The translations under genes and the position numbers were made by a program. Positions 58,534 to 64,000 of a stretch of DNA of 64,000 bases are shown one piece after another. The stretch comes from Tetrastigma voinierianum (Eukaryota; Streptophyta; Magnoliopsida; Vitales; Vitaceae), in contig JAEQBH010000028.1 of the NCBI GenBank assembly GCA_016808115.1, forward strand, positions 124,001 through 188,000, in the 5' to 3' direction. Numbering within the stretch: the first letter of the stretch is position 1; each line of letters opens with the position of its first letter. The notes beneath the pieces were generated by a model. That model worked only from the letters and a program-made list of their open reading frames with translations. It searched no databases and had not been told where the DNA came from.

Positions 58534-59375
58534 CATGGCGACCATTCCTCCCTCCCCTTCCCGCGCATCATTTCTCCTCCACCTACATCTACCACGCAAT
58601 GATGATGCCATCCCATTTAATTTCCTGCCTCAATCAAATTGGATCGCACCAATTACTTGTTTTGGAAGTCACAGATACTTCTGACATTGAGAGCTCATGA
58701 TCTTGAGTCTTTTCTTCTCAATACAAAACTCAAACCAGAGAAGTACATCGCTAATTTTGCTGAGATTGATCAATCTTCTCCTTGGATAAATCCGGCTTAC
58801 GTCTCCTGGATAAGTATTGATCAATTTGTGTTGAGTTGGTTGCTTTCCTCAATCTTCGAACGTATGTCAAGCCATGCTCTACATTGTAACCGCCTTAGAG
58901 GCGTGGATTGTTCTCTCGAACAAACATTCTCTCGCCAAGTCCAAGGCTCGATTTCAAATTTACCCGCCTCTCTCCGTAATTATGAAGAAGGGCAATAGTT
59001 CCATCAGGATTATATCCCCAAGATGAAATCCCTTAGCAATATCACTCATGGTCGCCGGTCAAGAATTGCCAGATGATGAACTCCATCCTCTACATCCGAG
59101 GACTCCGATCACCTAGCGATAATTAGGACCCGACATCACGTGAATCAATCACTCTTCAAGCAAAAGTCCAAGATCTTCAAACACATGAGATGAGGCTTGA
59201 GAGCCTAAAGGTCAGAAGAAATGGCTTGATCGATTTGGCTCTTCCTGCTCACTTGAGTTCCAGCATAATCTTTTCAAAGGTGGTCGCGCAGAGGCCGATT
59301 CCTTTGCGGGGCGTATTACAATTCCTCTTCAACAAACCTCTCACAAATCAGGAAGAATGGGACACATAAATTTCC
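58534..59375 (+). pseudogene. gag of element F
   Basis: From ATG 58,534 the start MATIPPSPSR reads into a frameshift. The frame at 58,639-58,998 has LDRTNY-like DRTNYLFWKSQILLTLRAHD, then FVLSWLLSSI and FSRQVQGSISN, the UBN2-type Copia Gag pattern. A damaged CCHC knuckle with HKSGRMGHI lies near 59,335-59,370. Stops at 58,996 and beyond break it. Confidence 0.75.
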
Positions 59376-59579
59376 TAAATGTTTCTAATGGCTTTGATGT
59401 TATGTACCAAAATCAATCCCTGAAGATAGTCTGAGATTATCCGCCGATGAATCCCTACCACCAAATTTCCCCGCCATACATATATCAATCCAATTTGACC
59501 GCCAATGATACTTCAGCGTTTCACATGGGCCACACACCATGTCACCTCCACCACTCGACCTATGAACACCAACTCGAAT

Positions 59580-60900
59580 AATTAAGCCCTAGTAGTTTGC
59601 ACTGTGATGGTTCCCCAACTCCCTATCACACACATCGACATATAACTTACCTACTAATGCCTTCTTCATCTCAAAAATGTTTTGATGGTTCCTTCTATAA
59701 CTAAAAATTTAATTAGTATATCCAAGTTTACCATTGATAATGATTTTATTGTGGAGTTTGATTCTACATGCTGCAATATCAAGGACAAGCAATCACAGAA
59801 AATTCTACTCCAAGGAGTGCTTATGATCTCGCTTATAGCAATCGCAGACTGCCTTCGCCATTATCTACTACACTCGCCCAAGTTCCAGCTCAGAGAGAGA
59901 TCTACCATAATGCCTCCACAAGGCACTCGATGCATCTTCTACATCTTGGCTCTAAATTCAATTCCTAGTTCAACTTGCAACATTGTTGATGTGTTTTCAA
60001 ATTCTGATTATGGTAGCCTTGCACTGCGACTATTAACTTAGCGATAGTTGATTGTTTCACCCCCAACAAAGTGGTTCTAACTAAAATCCTAGCTTAATTG
60101 AATATAAATGTCTCTCCTGGCACTAAAATGAATTTTTGTGATGCTTGCCAATATGGAAAAATGCACCAGGCTTCTTTTCCTTCAACACCTCTTCACACAA
60201 TGGCACCATTTCAAATCATCCATTCGGACATATGGGGACCAGCTCCTCATCTCTCACTTGAAGGCTACAGATTTTACATTTCTTTTGTTGATAATTATAG
60301 AAGATATACATGGATCTTCCCTCTTTGCTTGAAGTCCGAGGCACTTACTATGTTTACCTACTTCAATAAAATGATTGAACGACAATTTCAGTTGCAAATC
60401 CAGTGTCTCCAAACGAACTGGGGAGGTGAATACGGGAAACCCGCAACCATCGTTACAAAAGAAGCTTAGGAATTATTTTTCACCATCCTCGTCTTATACA
60501 CATCAATAAATAAGGTCAACGAGAGAAAACATCGCAGCATTGTGAGATCACCCACTCTTCAAGTAAAGCCTCCATGGACTTAAAATTTTGGTGGGAGGCA
60601 TTTACCTCAGCTACCTTTTTATTAAATCGTCTCCCCAATTTAGTTCTAAATCACCTATCTCCGTTTGAGTTGCTTCATGAACAACAACCTGATTATAATT
60701 TCCTGAAGGTTTTTGGTTGCTCATGCTTTCCATACCTTCGGCCTTACAACAAACATAAGTTGGCTTTTCGAACATCCAAGTGCCTCTTCTTGGGTTACAG
60801 TCCCTTTCACAAGGGCTATCGTTGCATGCATCCTTCTAGGCGGGTTTATATTGCCAAAAGTGTAACATTTGATGAAACTACCTTCCCATATTAGTCTTTT
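59580..60900 (+). pseudogene. Protease-integrase region of element F
   Basis: VPSITKNLISISKF (59,685) is the segment after the Copia protease. CDACQYGKMHQASF (60,139) is the integrase zinc-binding end, followed by IHSDIWGPAP with the first catalytic aspartate, FVDNYRRYTWIFPL, and LQTNWGGEY. In that last motif the second catalytic aspartate (family SDxGGEY) is N. After a stop at 60,467, KFWWEAFTSATFLLNRLP and FGCSCFPYLRPYNKHKLAFR give the C-terminal part to 60,894. Confidence 0.85.
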
Positions 60901-61239
60901 TTTTCTTCTCATACCTCTCATGAGACTGCATTAACACCCTCATTTGCACAAAATTATGGAGCTCCAACTTTTGTTTTCCCCACTATTTCTTCCTCATGCT
61001 CCCCAACCGTGGGTATTCCTCCCCTACTCTCTTCCAGTACTTCAAGCTCTCCTATGTCCTCAAGTCCACATTCCAATACTTCTTTGTCATCCACACAACA
61101 ATCCAACATTCCTCTAATTCCTGTGCCTTTTCTACCTTCTTTTTCATCTTCTTCATCTCAATTAGACATCCCCAAGTCAGTGGGTCCTTCTCTCTCTCTC
61201 TCATCTAATCACCCTATGATAACTTGGTCTAGGGCTGCC

Positions 61240-62790
61240 ATTTTTAAGCCTAAACTTTTTTCTTCCATTGTTCATCAAGGGCCATCAAGTGTGCCATTGG
61301 CCCTAGTTGATCCTTTATGGAAACAAGCCCTGAACGATGAATTTCAAGCTCTTCTTCGTAATTAAACTTGGAGCCTTGTTCCTCCTTCTAGTGCTCAACA
61401 TGTGGTGCAAAGGCAAAGCCGGGTGTTTCAATCTGAACTATAGCTAATGGTCTATTGGAAAGTGGCATGAAGGCGCAGTTGGTAGCCAAAGGATTTCAAC
61501 AAACACATGGTGTGGACTTCTTTGAAACTTTCAGTCCGGTTGTTAAAGCATCAACTATTCGCATTGTTTTTACACTAGCTATCTCAAGGGGTTGGGACAT
61601 CTAACAAATCGATATTAATAATGCATTTTTAAATGGAGATTTGCATGAGGAGGTATTGATGTCCCAACCGGATGGCTTTGTAGACCAAGCAAAGCCTACA
61701 TATGTGTGTAAGTTGCATAAGGTTATATACCTGAAGCAGTTCTAGAGCATGGTTTGAAAACTTAGAGGAGCTCTGACTAAATTTCGCACCCATTTTATAC
61801 TCCCTCTCCCTCCCTCCCCCTCCCCCTCCTCCCCCCCCCCCCCTCCCCCCCCCCCCCCTCTCTCCCTCCCTCCCCCCCTCCCTATTCTACTCACACAAAC
61901 ATGGCCGAATGCTTCTGCTTCTGGTATACGTAGACGACATTCTCATCACCGGTGACAGTCAAGCTGATGTCCAACAAGTTATTGATGCTCTTCACACTCA
62001 GTTTTCCCTAAAAACCCTTGGTTCTATGCACTACTTTCTTGGTTTTGAGGTCCTTCGAACTCCCCTCAAGCTGCACTGAGCTGGGGCACCAAGTATGTCA
62101 TCACTTATCACACAAACATGGCTGCCGCAAACCCCGTTTACTCCCATGTGCTTAAGCAACAATCGTCTTATCCGACAATGAGCCTCTTCCTCTCACCTTC
62201 AGCTTATAGAAGCACAATTGGTGCCTTCAATACCTCACTCTAACACATCCGCACTGATTTTGTGTTAACAAGCTAAGCCAATTTCTACAAACACCATCTG
62301 CTGTCAAAATGAACACAAAACGTATTCGAGTATGTCAAAGGAACCTTGTCTCATGGCTTGTTGTTTAAACCAAATTCTCTATTCAATCTAGAGGGTTATT
62401 CGGATTAGATTGGGCAACAAACATAGATGATAGGAAATCTATCAGTGGGATATGTGTGTTCCTTGGTGGTAATTTAATTACATGGAGCTCTAGAAAACAG
62501 AAGGTAATACGCCCGCTCCAAAGACCGGGCCGAACACAAATCTCTATCATCTAGTGCTGCTACTGATCTAATGTGGGTTCAATGTCTTCTCATTGAGATT
62601 GGCATCTCTGTTTCTTAACCACCAGTGCTATGGAGTGATAACTTTGGAGCCCAAGCCCTAGCTTGCAACCCCGTGTACCATGCTAGACCAAAACACATTG
62701 AGCTCGATGTAAATTTCATTCGAATTTAATTTCTGAACACAAGCTCGAGGTCCAACATGTTCGGACCACCAACCTCGACGCTCTCACAAA
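61240..62790 (+). pseudogene. Reverse transcriptase-RNase H region of element F
   Basis: WKQALNDEFQALLRN (61,320-61,362) starts the RT region, followed by WSLVPP. After many shifts the C/CT tract intervenes, then LLLVYVDDILITGDSQ (about 61,915-61,960) with the catalytic YVDD, and LKTLGSMHYFLGFEV. RNase H pieces follow: DDRKSISGICVFLGGNLITW (62,425-62,490) and SDNFGAQALACNPVYHARPKHIELD (split in two here only for reading) near 62,635-62,705. Catalytic RT aspartates are kept but the frame is not. Confidence 0.8.
61799..61885. repeat. C/CT homopolymer tract inside RT
   Basis: About 85 bases consist only of C and T, with runs of up to 14 C. The tract lies between two RT segments where Copia elements have coding sequence. 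It could be a replication-slippage expansion or an assembly or base-calling artefact. Confidence 0.9.
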
Positions 62791-62857
62791 GCCTGGGCAA
62801 TTGATTGTTTCAGATTGTCGTGTCTTAAGCTCACCATGTGCACCCATGCTAAGCTTA

Positions 62858-63189
62858 TGAGGGCATGCTTGAAGCATGTGACGTTGCTACTCAAGACACT
62901 TCGCTTCCCTCATATTACTATGTTGTACACACTTCATCAGGCAGATAAACTCGTAAGGATGCTTCTGTAATATCATGCACCATGTACCTGTCATAATGCA
63001 CTCCTACCTCAAGTCACGCCTCTCTCAATTCGTTGTTAGCGCATCAAGACTAAGTATATACCCCAAAGAACTAAAAATTTCTCTCCTGTAACCGACTGAT
63101 TCCAATATAAAACTGTATTTTGGTTCTCTTATTTTTGAATGAAAAATTCCAGAAGCTTCAAGATCTGGTTTTATCTCTCTGCTTGATCA
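62858..63189 (+). repeat. 3' LTR of element F
   Basis: It begins TGAGGGCATGCTTGAAGC after a short purine stretch and ends gcttgatca. It aligns with the 5' LTR over its length with several small indels. Confidence 0.85.
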
Positions 63190-63893
63190 CAACACTCTCA
63201 CACTTGTTTTTTGCGGACAATTTAATATTGTTTGCTGAAGCTTCTTCTGATCAAATGTTGGTTATTAAAGAATGTCTTGATACTTTCTACTCATGGTCGG
63301 GCCAACGTGTTAATTATAAGAAATCGAAGATTTTTTTCTTTTGAAATATGTCTGGTGGTTAAACATATCATATTGCAAGTCTAGTTAATATCCCAAAGAC
63401 TGATGACATTGGACTTTATGTTGGGGTTCCTGCTATCAATGGAAGCAACCACTCTTCCCTCAATTAGTCGTGCAACCTTGGTCCATCATGTATTGAATTT
63501 CATTTTGTTTTATTTCATGCAAACGATGAAAATGCCTATCTCCTTTTGTGAGGAACTTGATAAGGTGTGTAGGGATTTCCTATGGAGCCACGAACTTGGA
63601 GTGAATAAGGTTCATCTTATTGGATGGGACATGGTTTGTAGGCCAAAGGAACCACCCTAAGTTCAAAGTAACATTTGAACTTAGCTACTTTGAGTAAATT
63701 AACTTGGCGCTTTTTAACTGAGGACGATTCGTTGTGGGTTCAAGTTCTTAAGACTAAATATGAAAGAAACTGACAAGGTCTTGATATGCTCAATATGTGT
63801 AGTGGTGCATCAAAATTATGGCAAGGTATGATTCAAGCCCTCCCCTATTATTAAGTCTGGTATTCGAGTTTGAGTGGAAAATGGGCAGTCAAC
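63190..63893 (+). mobile_element. LINE copy 2, right part
   Basis: The frame gives LSHLFFADNLILFAEASSDQ (63,195-63,255; family FADD, here FADN) and then SGQRVNYKKSKIFF. After a shift come ATTLPSISRATLV, FMQTMKMPISFCEELDKVC and HLIGWDMVCRPKE (63,440-63,655). DNA aligns with 43,820-44,589, including the site of the hAT-like insertion. Confidence 0.8.
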
Positions 63894-64000
63894 TATAAAT
63901 GGCAATGGGGGGGTTTGGGATGAGGCATCCCTAGCCCAATCCCGTCCCATATTCATGAAGGTTTCCCATACCCGACCAAAACTCGGGATGGGACGAGATA
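63894..64000. mobile_element. hAT-like element, second copy, cut by the window end
   Basis: It starts TATAAATGGCAATGGGGGGG at the position homologous to the element at 44,590 and is preceded by cagtcaac (63,886-63,893). The subterminal gcatcccta..cccgtccc and gggatgggacgagata match 44,620-44,700. The shared site shows that it was present before the LINE block was duplicated. Confidence 0.7.

Larger units (their letters stand above)
58172..63189 (+). mobile_element. Copia element F, complete ends, decayed coding region
   Basis: LTRs at 58,172-58,499 and 62,858-63,189 (328 and 332 bp) run from TGA to GATCA. A perfect CAACA duplication flanks it (58,167-58,171 and 63,190-63,194). Gag, protease, integrase, RT and RNase H follow in Copia order. 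Many stops exist, so it is not autonomous. A C/CT homopolymer tract lies in RT. It was inserted into LINE copy 2. Confidence 0.9.

Noticed and set aside
58423..58611. Minus-strand frame over the 5' LTR and gag start of element F
   Set aside because: It is a shadow of LTR and gag sequence without support.

Overview
The window is nuclear DNA from a flowering plant, most likely a woody eudicot. It is AT-rich, full of LTR retrotransposons with plant-type primer sites, and carries plant LINE, hAT-like and TRIM-like elements. A grapevine-like genome would fit the calmodulin-like genes, but that is only a guess. No tRNA, rRNA, CRISPR array or bacterial-type operon was seen.

The original gene content is one family. 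Six copies of a small EF-hand calmodulin-like (CML) gene lie in the same orientation at about 1.0, 11.3, 24.9, 41.8, 42.5 and 56.1 kb. Four copies (1, 2, 3, 6) share an upstream block with an ACGT-core motif, a W-box-like TTGACC and a TATA box. Most copies also share 3' flanking DNA, so the unit of duplication is larger than the gene. Every copy is broken by small indels or stops as the sequence stands. Copy 4 (41,765-42,142) is the least damaged.

Transposable elements fill the space between copies. (1) 1,762-7,908: Gypsy-type element A with a perfect 5-bp target-site duplication (TSD), gag relics on +, no pol, and a decayed antisense gene resembling the plant 'putative gypsy type transposon' (Transposase_28-like) family. 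(2) 12,945-22,478: related element B, in which gag is lost, a 57-bp tandem array is greatly expanded, a 2.8-kb solo LTR is nested in the array, and the antisense gene relic persists; B itself sits in a foldback/MITE-like repeat. (3) 26.4-29.6 kb: a truncated Copia relic. (4) 30.06-30.55 kb: a lone LTR with a primer site. (5) 33,460-40,543: a chromovirus-type Gypsy (gag, protease, RT, RNase H, integrase, chromodomain-like tail) whose 5' LTR is split by a deleted minus-strand LTR element. (6) 43.6-48.36 kb: a LINE containing a hAT-like element that contains a TRIM-like element, each with target-site evidence. (7) 48.5-55.7 kb: a minus-strand Tat/Ogre-like Gypsy derivative with a 36-bp minisatellite. 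(8) 58,172-63,189: a Copia element with a perfect TSD inside a second LINE copy, which ends in a second hAT-like copy at the window edge.

The genes do not form a pathway. The CML family would encode calcium sensors; everything else is mobile DNA. The nesting gives a relative history: CML duplication and LINE insertion, hAT-like insertion into the LINE, segmental duplication of the CML-LINE-hAT block, then TRIM and Copia insertions.
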